This document shows positions 12,985 to 23,659 of a DNA stretch of 64,000 nt, piece by piece; position 1 is the stretch's first letter; the number at the start of each line of letters is the position of its first letter. The notes under the pieces were generated by a model. That model was not told the DNA's origin and made no database searches. It was given only the letters and a program-made list of their open reading frames with translations. Origin of the DNA: Litsea cubeba (lineage: Eukaryota; Streptophyta; Magnoliopsida; Laurales; Lauraceae); contig CM022951.1 of assembly GCA_012931725.1 (NCBI GenBank), positions 33,275,308 to 33,339,307 of the forward strand, in the 5' to 3' direction. A program made the position numbers and the translations under genes.

Positions 12985-13650
12985 AAACTGGGTCAAACGA
13001 TGTCGGAATGACCTGAAATTTGGTGTGAAGCCTCCTGAGCAATAAATAAGACCAACCATAGGCTTTTGTTTGAGTTTTGAAGCCGTTTGGGGTCCTATCA
13101 CCAGTAGACTTGCTTTTTATCGCGATGAAGATGTCGCGGTTTGATGTGCGGTCAACCGATGTCCGATTGACTTGAAATTTGACAGGGAACCTATTGGAGT
13201 CATTTTAAGATGATCCATAGGCTCTGTCTTGGAAACCATGGTCCCAGAGAGCTTTGCCGCCGAGAGGCCTGATTTGGCTTCCGAGCGTCAAACTATGGTC
13301 AAATGTTGTGGAAATGACCTGAAATTTGACGTGTAGCCCTTTATAAGCATTTTGAAGCCGTCCATGTGCTCTATCTGATGAGTAATGGCCTCGGTGGTTC
13401 TCGCCGCCGAGAGGCTTGATTTAGCTGTTCGAGGGTTGATGTAGGGTCAAACGTTGTCGATTTGACTCGGAACTTGACGTGGAGCCTTTTGGAAGTATTT
13501 TGAGACCATCCATCGGCCCTGATCGAAGATTTGGTGTCTCCGATGCTTTTGCCGCCGAGAGCTCCTTTTCGGCTGTCGGAGAAGCGAAGTTAGGCCAAAT
13601 GATTTTGAAATGGCCCGAAACTTCTTGTGTACTCCTCTTTTGGCTGTCTG
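12985..13650. repeat. about 150-bp degenerate tandem repeats in U3
   Basis: The phrase GGTCAAAYGNTGT...TGACNTGAAATTTG recurs near 12991, 13148, 13298, 13446 and 13590, so the period is about 145-157 bases. Each unit also carries an AAGCC...CCAT(A/C)GGCTCT-like tail. The same array is in copy E at about 57965-58625. The units are too diverged to be a recent expansion. Confidence 0.65.
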
Positions 13651-13785
13651 GAAGAATCTTGCAGTTTTTGTTTGATTCTGACAAGATTTGATTTTTGGAA
13701 GCAGCATTGCCTATTTATGGCAGGTTGCGACTTCATGTAGCTCTTTGGATCTTGAAGAGGCAAAGTGACATTTTTGGTGTCAACA

Positions 13786-14819
13786 GTTCGTCAGTGCTTG
13801 GCCAATCCTCATTCTGAGCCAACTCTGTTTGCTCGGGCTGCTCCCTATGTGTGAACTTGGTAATGAAGTCGGCCACCACCTGCCCCTTTATGGCGCTTCT
13901 GGGAATTATTTTAATATCATGCTTACTAAGCTCTACTGCCCATTTTACTAGTCTCCCGGAAAGGACGGCCTTTTGCAGAATCGCCTGAAGAGGATGATCA
14001 GTAAGGACTTTCACCGTGTGGGCCTGGAAATAGTGCCTTAGCTTTCGAGCTGCACATACCAAGGCCAGGGCTAGCTTTTCAAGTGGCAGGTACCTCGTCT
14101 CTGCATCTAACAGGGCTTTACTGACAAAGTAGATCGGCTGATGCTGCCTTCCCTGCTCCCTCATTAGGACTGCACTGACTACATGATGAGACACTTTTTG
14201 CTTTCCCTGTCAACTTTTGTACTTCCTTCCGTGAACTGGGTCGCTCCACTTTTTGCACAGCTGTGACTTGGTCGGGGTTAGCCTCTATCCCCCTCTGAGT
14301 CACGATATATCCAAGAAATTTCCCTGAGCTAACCCTGAATGAGCATTTCAAGGCATTCAGCTTCAGTTTGTATTTTCGCAGGATGTCGAACACAGTTTTT
14401 AGATCATCCTCATGAGTGACCTTTTCTTTGCTTTTTATCACCATATCATCAACATAAGCCTCCACAGTCCTACCAATCAAATCTTGAAATATTTTGGTGA
14501 CTAACCTTTGGAATGTTGCCCCCGCATTCTTAAGCCCAAAGGGCATTCTCTTGTAACAGAATGTCCCATTTGGCATTATGAATGCCGTCTTCTCCTGGTC
14601 AGCCACCTCCATCGTGATTTGGTGGTATCCTCGGCATGCATCTAAGAAGCTCATCCATTCATGCCCCGCCGTGGAGTTCATGTGTTGATCAATTTTTAGA
14701 AGTGGGAAGCTGTCTTTGGGGCAGGCCTTGTTCAGGTTGGTGAAGTCCACGCACACCCGCCACTTCTTATCCTTCTTCGGGACAACAACTGTGTTGGATA
14801 GCCATTTGGGGTAAAGCAC
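13786..14819 (-). pseudogene. element B pol: RT and RNase H with internal deletion
   Basis: 14819-14200 carries RT: VCVDFTNLNKACPKD, the MPFGLKNAGATFQR segment and a YVDD box. After QKLTGK near 14205 the sequence jumps to the RNase H part (SAVLMREQGRQHQPIYFVSK), so roughly 60 codons between RT and RNase H are missing. RNase H continues (LTDHPLQAILQK, then AIKGQVVADFI) until cut at 13786 by the LTR of copy A. Confidence 0.85.
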
Positions 14820-14873
14820 CTCCCGTATGGCATCTGCTTCCAGTAGCTTGTCGACATCCTCATTGATCGCTGC

Positions 14874-16044
14874 TCAGCGATCTGGGGTGAGCTTCCTCTG
14901 CTTCTGCATTACAGGTTTAGTCCTCGGGTCTAAGCCCTGCCCGTGGCAAATGACCTCGGGGTCGAATCCTGGCATCTTGTGTGGGTTCCATGCAAAAATA
15001 TCCGCGTTCTGATTGAGAATCCGAGCTAAGTTGTCCTGCTCTTCTTCAGCCATCGATAATCCAAACATCCAATACCGGTCGGGAGATGGGGCGCCTCTCG
15101 CCTGAACCAAAACTTTCTTCAATTCCTCCACAGCCCCCTCGGTCTGGTCGGCACATTGATCTCCACCTACCGACCAACCCGGCTGTGATTGTTTTTTTAG
15201 GTTTGACTCCCTACCCAAGCATATGCCTTCTTCATCTGCCTTCTTGGCCTTTCCTTTGATTGCCGCAATCAAGCAACCCCTGGAGACTACCTGATCTCCC
15301 CTGATTTCCATCGTTACTTTGAATGTTAGGAAGTGGATCCTCTGATGGCACTGCCCTCATGTGATGAATCCATGTATGCCCTATAATGGCATTATAGGGA
15401 GACGGCACGTCTACCACCAGAAATTCCACATCTAGGTGAATAGGGCCCACACCAACCTGCACAGTCACCAGGCCCAATGGGTGGACTGCCTGCCCACTGA
15501 ACCCAAATAAAGGTATTGAGGTCGACTTCAAATCAGATTGTTTCTGCCCAAGCTTATCAAATAACCCGGCATACATAATCTCTGACGAGCTCCCCGGATC
15601 TATCAGCATCCTCCGGACATCATACTCCTGTATCCGTAGGGTTAGCACTAGGGCATCGTTGTGAGGTTGGACCACATCCCGTAGATCTTCGTCCGTGAAT
15701 GCGATTTCCCCCTTGGTTCTTCCGACCTTATTGACGATGCTCGGCTCAGTGGTCATTTGATATACCTCCTTTAGGTGGGCGGCCATCTTCCTCTGGTTCC
15801 TGACAGATTGGGGTGTCATCTCGGTGGATTCGTCGCCCCATACACCACATCTATCACCCCAATAGGTATCTCCCTCTCGGTGTCGCCTCTTTCCTTCTTC
15901 CGTGCCGAGCTTCCTGAAACCTTTTTTGGAGGTGGATCCTCCACATATTCTTTCAGGTGTCCATCTTTCACTAAGTCTTCTAAGTGCTGCTTGAGCATCC
16001 GATAGTTCTCCGTCAGATGGCCGTTCTCTTGGTGGTACGAGCAC
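14874..16044 (-). pseudogene. element B protease and RT entry segment
   Basis: 16044-15232 holds the aspartic protease: DPGSSSEIMY active site, then PSPYNAIIGHTWIH. 15311-14874 in another frame holds the pre-RT part with NADIFAWNPHKMPGFDPEV. A frameshift separates the two near 15300 and a stop lies near 14876 before RT. The order agrees with a Tat-type pol. Confidence 0.8.
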
Positions 16045-17625
16045 CAGAGGTTGGGATTCCGACGCCCCAGATCACTTACCATCTTTGAAGGCCTTTTGAA
16101 GTACAATCTATCTTTGATCTGACTCAAGATCTTGTAGATCGGATCCTTGAAGATTGTAAACACTCCTTCATAAGCTGTCCTCGTGAGGTCAACCCGGGCC
16201 GCTCTTTGTTCCGATCCTTCACCGTATTCCCTTCTTCTTTTCCTCCTAGACCCGTCCTCTGCCGGGCAGGTCCACCTTGGCTCTAATGTGCCCATGTCCT
16301 CTTCCAACTTTATGAATTCCTCGATGCGTTCCATTAGCTCTCCTTGGGTGGTCGGGGATCGCTTCATCAGTGGCTAGCGAAGCTGGCTCTCCTTAGACAA
16401 CCCAAGTTTGAAAGTCGCGACAGCCACCTGCTCGTTGCTTCCCTCTACCTCATTGTAGAGGTGCCAGTAACAAGCGCTAAACTCCTTAAGGCTTTCCGAG
16501 CTTTGCTTCTTAAGAGATAACAATGCTCCGACGTCCTTTGGCTGCTTGGAATTCGTCACAAAGCGTGTGACAAACGACCCGGCAAGCTCTCGAAAACTGT
16601 GGATTGACCTTGGCTTCAGACAGGAAAACCATTTTAAGGCGAGGCCGCCCAGACTTGAGGGGAGTACTTTGCACATCAACGGCTCGTTCCCTATCCACAA
16701 CGCCATAGAATGCTGGAAGTGCTGGACGTGGTCGGCGAGATTCAAGGTCCCATCATAGACCCTAAGCTTTGGAATTGTGAACCAACGAGGTGGGTCCGTC
16801 TTTTCTATTCCCTCCGAAAATGGTGATTCAAGATTCTGAGCATTCCTCATGCATCTTGCTCTAGTGGGATTTTCCAGGGGGATCCTTCGGTCGGTCAGCG
16901 CCCTTTCTATTAGAGCCTGCAAGTCCTTCAAGGCTAGTCCCCGTTGGGGCATTTTCCTCCTCGGGGCTTCATCATTCCTCGTGCCTCGAGCTCGAAGATC
17001 GCCATCTCCCTACCTCCAAGGTTGGGACTTGACGTCTTGCTCCCTTCATTGCCCATTTTAGCCCTAGCTTGGCTATGCCGAGCTCTTGAATAAGAGTGTT
17101 GTACCCTTGGTTCTCGTGCCACCGGGCGCCCTTAGCGCCTTCTTTCTCGCACCTCGATAGCAACTTTTGGGCCGAGGGAGCGTCTTTGTTCTTTCTTTGT
17201 TGCTTCCAGTTCCTGCAGTAAACGGTTCTCTTGCTGCTGCTTGACTCCTTCGGCCATATCTCGAACGGCGTCTTTGCAAGTTTGCTCAAGTCGGCCATAT
17301 GTGCTTCGCGGAGGGCTTCGTCTTGGGAGTCCACCACTCTGTTTTCGGTGTGTTTCTCCCTGCGATTTCTCCATGGAATGTGAAGCTGCCGTTCGGCTTG
17401 GGCCTGCTCGGCGCACTTCTGATCGAACTCGCTCTTTTGCTTCAGCCGTCGGGGTGGTCTGATTACTTTCCGTACAGGGGACATTCAAAATCCACCCCAT
17501 CAAAGTGATTGGTCAGGGGATCCTTGCCGAACTGCTCGCGTTGCATTTTGGGTCGTGCTTCCTCCACATGGGGCAAGGGTCGTCTAGTCCGGGACGGTGA
17601 TCTCGGGCTCTGTTTTTTGTCTGAC
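15816..17625 (-). pseudogene. element B gag, broken
   Basis: Starts with MSDKKQSPRSPSRTRRP at about 17625. The N-terminal Arg/Lys-rich region is spread over several frames down to 16972. 16952-16374 holds the gag core (PKLRVYDGTLNLADHVQHF, LKWFSCLKPRSI). After one TAG stop near 16376 it continues 16367-15816, with a WCSYHQENGHLTENY zinc-knuckle-like pattern. Dead capsid gene, placed as expected just downstream of the primer-binding site. Confidence 0.8.
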
Positions 17626-17670
17626 ATTTCTTTAGCAAAGCGGAGCACGAATGGATTACGTTTCCTCACT

Positions 17671-17687
17671 TCCCATAGACGGCACCA
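17671..17687 (-). other. primer-binding site of element B
   Basis: The minus strand reads TGGTGCCGTCTATGGGA two bases inside the LTR. This is a mutated form of TGGCGCCGTCTGTGGGA, present intact in element D (50495-50511), a common site in plant gypsy elements. Confidence 0.75.
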
Positions 17688-17689
17688 AT

Positions 17690-18249
17690 TGTAAGGTCAA
17701 TTTCTGGATGAGTAATGTGTTTGGGCGGCCTTACAATGAATGATGAGCTTGCCTTTCTCTTCCAGCTGAGTATCCTCTCCTTGAGAACACAAAATTCAGT
17801 GAAACTCGATCGGGTTTTCCGATCGAAATTTCTCCGATGCTTAAGTTAGAATCGATCTGAAAATTGTTTGTCGTCTCTTCCCTTCTCCATCTTCCCATTA
17901 TATCTTCCTTACCTGGATCGTGGGATTGATCCCCCTGTTTTGCTCCCAGCCATTTGGTCATGGCCCTCAAGGCGTTCATGGCCTTCATCGTGGGATGGTT
18001 TTCTCCCCTCTCGTTCGGTCTCCTCCTCCCCTTTTACGCCAGTTGTCTCCCATTTTCCCCACTCACTGCGCAGGGCAGTTCGGGCCAGCTTGGGACAGGT
18101 CTACTGTCTGGGCCAAACCCAGTCCGGTTTCGGGTTGGTTTTATAAACTGGCCCCAAGAGGGCCCGAGTTCTGAATGGATCCTCAAATCGAGTCAGCCCC
18201 TCAGGTCGGGTCGGTTCCAGCCTAGACCTGATTAAATTACCTCCTACAG
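17690..18249 (-). repeat. 5' LTR of element B (560 bp)
   Basis: Starts TGTAAGG and ends CCTCCTACA on the plus strand, beside the primer-binding site on the left. There is no second copy in the window, so the right border rests on the inverted TGTA-AGG/CCT-ACA ends. 18250-18465 has no recognisable feature. Confidence 0.65.
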
Positions 18250-18465
18250 TTTTCTATAGAGAGGAAAGATTGATTATTTACATTGATTCTCCTGTGTGCA
18301 CCTATTTACACATGACATGAGTAAATATTGGTATGAAAATGTGTAAATGTGGCTATATTTACACTCCTCCAGACCCAAAGAGGTGCAGCAGTCAAACTTT
18401 TTGTCTCCCACAAATAATAGTATCTTACCTCATTGTCACCTTTGTTTTTTCCAACTCCATTGAGC

Positions 18466-18758
18466 TCAATGGTGAATCTGGCGGTCGCAACTCCGGCACA
18501 GGCGAGCTCTGCCGGAATCGTCGCTGGTGCGGCGGTAGTGCAGATCGCGGGAGCAGGGGATTGCAGAACGCGGGAGGGGAAAAGCGAAAAATAAGTGGGA
18601 AGAGAAAAGAGGGTTTCGCGCGGGGGTTGTATGAGGCTCCAGCGACCGCCATAAGCGGTCGCTAATGGTGAATCTGGCGGTCGCTAATGGTTCTATTTGC
18701 GACCGCCACAAGCGGCCGCCCGCTTTCTCAGCCGCCAATGCTAACATTTCTAGTAGTC
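18466..18758 (-). mobile_element. CACTA transposon end fragment
   Basis: On the minus strand from 18758 the sequence reads (G)ACTACTAGAAATG, then a CGGGCGGCCGC block and several GCGACCGCC/GGCGGTCGC repeats. This is the same order as the left end of the CACTA element at 40695. The outermost base has changed from C to G. Homology fades about 290 bases in, and no partner end is seen nearby, so this is a remnant. Confidence 0.7.
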
Positions 18759-19964
18759 GAGCCTCAAAATTTTCTTCCGGTTTGAATTTTGGATATATTA
18801 ACATTTTACATTTATAATCAGTGCTGTTCGATGTTTACATGTGAAAATGCTGTTCCAAACCGACATGGTGATACGTTTCACATGTAATGGAAGCACATGT
18901 AAAATTTACTTGGGAACAACTAGTAAATCCCTTTGTATTCCATGTGTGTGAAAGACAAGCGACACCTACCAGTCCAGATTCTTGAGGGCTTTCTTGGTGC
19001 GAGTTTTGTTTGGGCATATGCCTGAACACCACGGGCAAAAAAAATTAATGCACAATTGAATGCCATCATCGTCTTTGTCCATTGAAGCCTTTGTGTTCCA
19101 TTTCTTGGACCCAGAGCGGCAGAATAACATTAATAACTCATCCAAATCCCAGCTCAATGCGGAATTGAGTGGGGGTCCATTCTAGTCCATGGTGGATGGG
19201 AACAGTATCCGATTACATATTTGGAGGCCACATCAAACCATTTTTTTCTGCAGGTCCATAACTGTGGACCCAGATCAGTACCAAATTGTTAAAGGGGGCC
19301 CATATAAGGTCCACGCGTTTCACTATCGGGTCGGTCCTTAGCTTATGCCATTGGTCTGAAACGCTGGGTCCAAGCCCAGGTTACAGATGTACTAATAATT
19401 ATTACCATCAATCAGGTGTAATAACTATCTCTCAAATGGACTGACCACATTTTCCTGGCGGATATCTGAATCTGGACCCAAATCTAAATTGAGAAAAAAC
19501 AATTCTCATAAAGGCCCTTTCAGCTCTGGTTTTTTGTAATCAGGTATTGCTGGAGTAACTGCACTTTTCTGGAAAAAGAAAAATTAAAAGGAATAGGGTA
19601 AAGAATTTGGTGCATCCATCCCCCAAAATTTTAGAGTGATTTGACTACCCTCGGTGCTATGTTGATCCTGATCAGAATGCTTGTAAAACCTAAGGTTATC
19701 CAAACACATGACCCATCTTCATTTATGTATAGACAGAGTTATTATGTACACTTGTTTTATAATGTTTAAAGAAAAAGGTCCTAACCAATCGTTTGGATCA
19801 TTAATTTTTAACACAATCCAATGTTGTATCAGTAATGTTGAAATCTTATCTTGTATGCGAGGCCTAGACTAACCTCTCATTTTGTTTTGGCCCCATAATT
19901 GAAAGGAATTTCTCAATAGATTTTTATAAAATAAAAAAATTATTTCTTAATTTTCTTCATTTAT
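18759..19964. other. no gene seen
   Basis: AT-rich unique sequence, no convincing frame or transposon end. A short direct repeat around ACATGTAAAA and TTTCACATGTAATGG occurs near 18840-18905. Confidence 0.5.
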
Positions 19965-19972
19965 ATTCGGAC

Positions 19973-21061
19973 CATGGTTTAAAAAATCGGCCGGTACCGG
20001 TTCGTATCGGCCGACACCGAACCGATATCTCAGCGAGATATCGGTATCGGCGATACCGGGCTTCAAATCGCCAATATCTCGCGAGATATCGGCCGATACG
20101 AAGTAAATATCGGCCGTGACGATATATCGGCCGATATTTTCAAAATATCGGCCGATCTCCTTTTTTTTTTTTTTTTTTTCGGGGGCAGCGCCCCCGATCC
20201 CCCGCCGGGGGCGCTGCCCCCCGGACCCCCGTGATCTGACCAGTCAGCTCAACCCCCGCCGGGGGATACCCCCGGACCCCCTCTGCGAAGCGCATGTTTT
20301 AGAGAAGTGGCAATCAAGAAGACAAAATGATCCTATTTGACCATGATAGGTAGGACTCTTTTGCTAATTGTCATTCTTTTTTTTTGTGCTTGGATGTCTA
20401 TTATTATCATAAGCTGCTAGATATGATATTAAACATATTTAATTATGTTTGGAATGATATAGTAGTAAAGATTGTATAATACACTAATTCATGAACCAAA
20501 AGGCTTTATATTGAGTATTTGAGTTAGATTCGATGTTACTCACTTATTTTTCCCTAGATCTAGTATTTTAAAGTGTAGATCTAAATTTTTTTTATTTCTA
20601 AAATTTGGGGCTTTCTTGAAATCAATTACATTTTTTCATATTAGTGTTCAAATGTATTGATAATGTGTTAGTTTAAAATAGATCTATACTTTTGGAACAA
20701 AAAAATATGAGTTTTTGCCAAAATTGTGGTTGCATTATGTTAAATTTATGATATTTCATCTTATTGATCATGAGCATCAATAATGGTTGCATTATATAAA
20801 ATACTGGAGAATAAAGCGAACAGCGACACAGACAGGACTCATAACTTAAGGTGACCGAAATTTTGATTTATTGTTGTTACTAATGGAAAAAAATATTGTT
20901 TTCCAACATTTTCTAATATTCTGGATTTTTTGAATATTTTTGCGAATTTTTTTGGATTAAAAAAAATTCACACCGCGACGACCGCGACGGACCGATATCC
21001 GCGACGTATCGGTTTTTCGGCCCGGCCGATACCGCGACCGATACCGAGATTTTAAACCATG
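19973..21061. mobile_element. hAT-like non-autonomous DNA transposon
   Basis: Ends are CATGGTTTAAAA at 19973 and TTTTAAACCATG at 21061, an inverted pair. They are flanked by the identical 8-base ATTCGGAC at 19965-19972 and 21062-21069. Eight-base target duplications are typical of hAT elements. Both ends are packed with palindromes on TATCGGCCGATA. No transposase frame is present. A GC-rich module with a T-run lies inside at 20158-20300. Confidence 0.8.
20158..20300 (-). repeat. GC-rich palindromic module with A-tail, copy 1
   Basis: On the minus strand: GAGGGGGTCCGGGGGTATCC, several hairpin-forming blocks such as CGGGGGCAGCGCCCCCG, then about 20 A. A second copy with the same order and the same A-run is at 45040-45178 inside the CACTA element. 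The tail suggests insertion by reverse transcription, but no coding or pol III box is obvious. Confidence 0.6.
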
Positions 21062-21069
21062 ATTCGGAC

Positions 21070-22837
21070 TTTAGGACGTTCTTTAGAGAAACTAAGTAAA
21101 AAATAAAATAAAATACAAAGTTCATGTAGAAAATGGAGTGCTTTTTTTCGTTTTCATTTCTTCCTTTTTTTTTTCTAAAACATGTCAGAAACATTAACTA
21201 TTTAGTAATGGGAATCAATCTTAAGCGAAGTTTTGAAGTTTTAAATTTTAATACCATGATTTGAAGGGCCTTTGAGAAAAGTATATAAAAAAAAGAAGTC
21301 AACTAAAGTTGCATTGACTTTTATTTTTCAAAGAATCATAAACATGTGTCACATCTGATATCAAATTATCAGTTGCATCAAGGAAAGAATAAAGGAGAAG
21401 ACAAAGGAAGTGTACATCAGGTTTCAAACCATCAGAAGAAAATAAGGAGATATTTCTAGTGTATACAAAAATCACCTATGTTCTAAAATGGCTGGAACCT
21501 CACATATTTTTCCTGGTGATGTTGTGCAAGGAGGAGGGACTGAGCATTCTTGGATAAAGAATGTTGACCATAGATGCTCAAGCATCCAAGTGGATTGTTA
21601 ATTTTTTTCATAGAGAGAATCTTTACTCTCTAGGGTTGTATGTCGCTGGGTTATGGGTCTAAAGACTACACTGTTTTAACTTGGCCTAGGCCAGAAAGTG
21701 GGCCTTCAAAATCTTGGCCCAAATTCAGTCTGTGTACATCCCTATTCTTCATCCTTTATCTTTTGATTAAGGATGATCAGTTTGAGGCTTTGAGCCTTGC
21801 TCTAGCTTAGACTTGATTAAATTTGAGGGTCGTAGATCAAGCGATTAAGAGTGATTTAATGAGATTAAATTTTGTACATTTGTATGTCTCATTAAAATCC
21901 TTCCTTCCCTTGCCTCCTCGATGATTCGCACTACTCCCTGCACAAATTGCTTCAACAACCGTCTATATGAATGGTGGACCGGCTTGAACGAACCATAGCC
22001 CAATGAAGTGCACACACATGCATCTGGTTGCCACCATAGAGCTCTTTTTTTTTTTTTGGAGGACAAATACAAGTGGGTACAGGGAGAAAAAACACCTTGC
22101 CTTTTGAAAAGTGCTCCACTTTTCATGTAGGACAAACATCTTCCCTCAATTCAACCCAACATGCTAGAATCCAGCAAAAACACTCACATATTCCATGGAA
22201 GGGAAGGGGGCTTCTAATGATTTATTAGATACCAAAACTTCAATAGGTTAGGATTTTCAGTACAAATAGAAATTTGTTCATTTCTTCATGTTTTCATATC
22301 CCATGATTTTTTTAAGTTTTAAATACACTCAAGTTTATTAACTTATGAGCCAACAAATTTAATATTGCACACCACTTATGAACAATTTTCTTTAAAAAAA
22401 AAACATAAATACATGTTTATGCAATACATATATTTATTAATATATCAAGCTCAAGCTTAAACCGAGTCATTTTGCACGGCAAGCTCCAGCCAAGCCAAAT
22501 TGAGGGAGGGCTTGGTTTGACTTTGGAGTTTTGCTACAATAATTAAGCAAGATAATTGATAGTGATGATGATGAATTAGACATAAAACTGATGATGCAGT
22601 TTGTCCAAAGGTGACCTAATCCATTATTTCCTAAAAGACAATAATTTTTAGTGAGTCATTAACAATCTTAATAATTAAATATATCCAGTGGAGACATGCC
22701 ACTTCCTAGCTACTGGAAATTGGGTCTTTAGCTTATGATGATGTCTTTTTCTCATGGGGTACTTTTGATCTTTATATTCTTGTCTAACCATGATCATCGA
22801 ATATTCGTGGCATCAATTATATCATGTGTTGAGACTT
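21070..22837. other. no gene seen
   Basis: AT-rich sequence without a credible gene. A 38-codon frame at 21487 and a 96-codon minus-strand frame at 22135-21845 show no recognisable motif and are probably chance. Confidence 0.5.
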
Positions 22838-22842
22838 GAGAA

Positions 22843-23226
22843 TGTTAGAATTTTCTATGATGCCAAGAACACATTGGATACAAACAAATAATACTAAAAA
22901 CTTAATGTAATTAAGATTATACCTGATTCCATGGCTGGGGCTAAACCGAGGAGGGATTTTACAACTTCCTTGAACCTTTTCTTTTCTCTCTAGCAAATTG
23001 ATGGAAGCCAAGAAATTAACTGTAGGCAAGGAAGTAACCCAAGAGATTCTTTTATAGAGAGAGGATCCTCCCATCAAGGTAAGTAATCTAAAATCTCTCA
23101 AATCATATCTCCCTAATTGAGCAACTTATAAGGCAAGATTTTAAATCCTTTGACCAAGGGGAAAATATCCTTTATTGGATGTTCTAGAAGGTGTGGTCAG
23201 GTGGGCCACACTCCCTTATTCCAACA
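22843..23226 (-). repeat. 3' LTR of element C
   Basis: TGTTAGAATTTTC...TTATTCCAACA, identical to 26824-27207. The minus-strand TATA-like CTATAAAAGA is at about 23050-23059. Confidence 0.95.
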
Positions 23227-23659
23227 TTCTCCCACTTGGTCCAATTACCACAAAAAAATAAAATAAAATAATTATATATATTTGAGAGAAATTTTTTTTT
23301 GAAAAATAAGACTCTGACTGGTGCGCACCATTTTTCAAAAACACTTGCCATGTAAACTTTTAAGCTCAATCTTTAACCACTGATCAAGTAAGCCTGTTGA
23401 TGAGAACTATGGCGGTTACACGTCTTAAATGACATGGTCCCTTCCATAATTACTGCATCTCCATATTTACTTAACCAAGTCTTTAATTAGGGTAAAATAG
23501 GATACATTTCATGACAATCCTATTTAATGGGTTCATTAATGTCATTCACCTTACTATTCTCACTTTACAAATCTTTAAACACATGTGAACAAAGTAAAGC
23601 AAGAATATACGAAATCACAAAACTATAATGTATACAATCAAGATGTGTCTTTACAAATT

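Larger units (their letters stand above)
1..13785 (-). mobile_element. Tat-lineage Ty3/gypsy element, copy A
   Basis: LTR retrotransposon read on the minus strand. The order from right to left is 5' LTR (11238-13785), primer-binding site, leader, extra ORF, gag, protease, reverse transcriptase, RNase H, a second archaeal-type RNase H and integrase. The second RNase H domain and the extra ORF before gag are known marks of the Tat/Ogre lineage. The 3' LTR lies beyond the window start. The right flank is GTTCG (13786-13790), so a matching GTTCG is expected beside the unseen 3' LTR. It is inserted in the RNase H region of element B. Every coding section has frameshifts or stops, so this copy is not autonomous. 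Copy E at 56110-64000 belongs to the same family. Confidence 0.9.
11238..13785 (-). repeat. 5' LTR of copy A (2548 bp)
   Basis: Begins TGATAGACCGCGC and ends GGTGTCAACA on the plus strand, giving TG...CA ends in either direction. It matches 56110-58761 closely from end to end, and the match stops exactly at these borders. A TATA box at 12060-12067 divides U3 (right) from R/U5 (left). U5 holds TTTATAGCCGATTTTGGCG repeats near 11520-11550. Open frames inside it, such as 12340-13101, are not considered genes. Confidence 0.9.
13786..18249 (-). mobile_element. Tat-like Ty3/gypsy element B, interrupted
   Basis: Older minus-strand gypsy element: 5' LTR 17690-18249, primer-binding site, gag, protease, RT, RNase H. 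It stops abruptly at 13785/13786, where copy A has inserted, so the integrase and 3' LTR should lie beyond the left edge of the window. Numerous stops, frameshifts and an internal deletion show that it is long dead. The right flank is GTTTT (18250-18254). Confidence 0.85.

Noticed and set aside
12340..13101. 253-codon minus-strand frame in the copy A LTR
   Set aside because: Lies in U3, is much shortened in the copy E LTR (57541-58077), and has no motif; best explained as a chance frame.
21845..22135. 96-codon minus-strand frame
   Set aside because: Includes a poly-T derived Lys run and no known motif.
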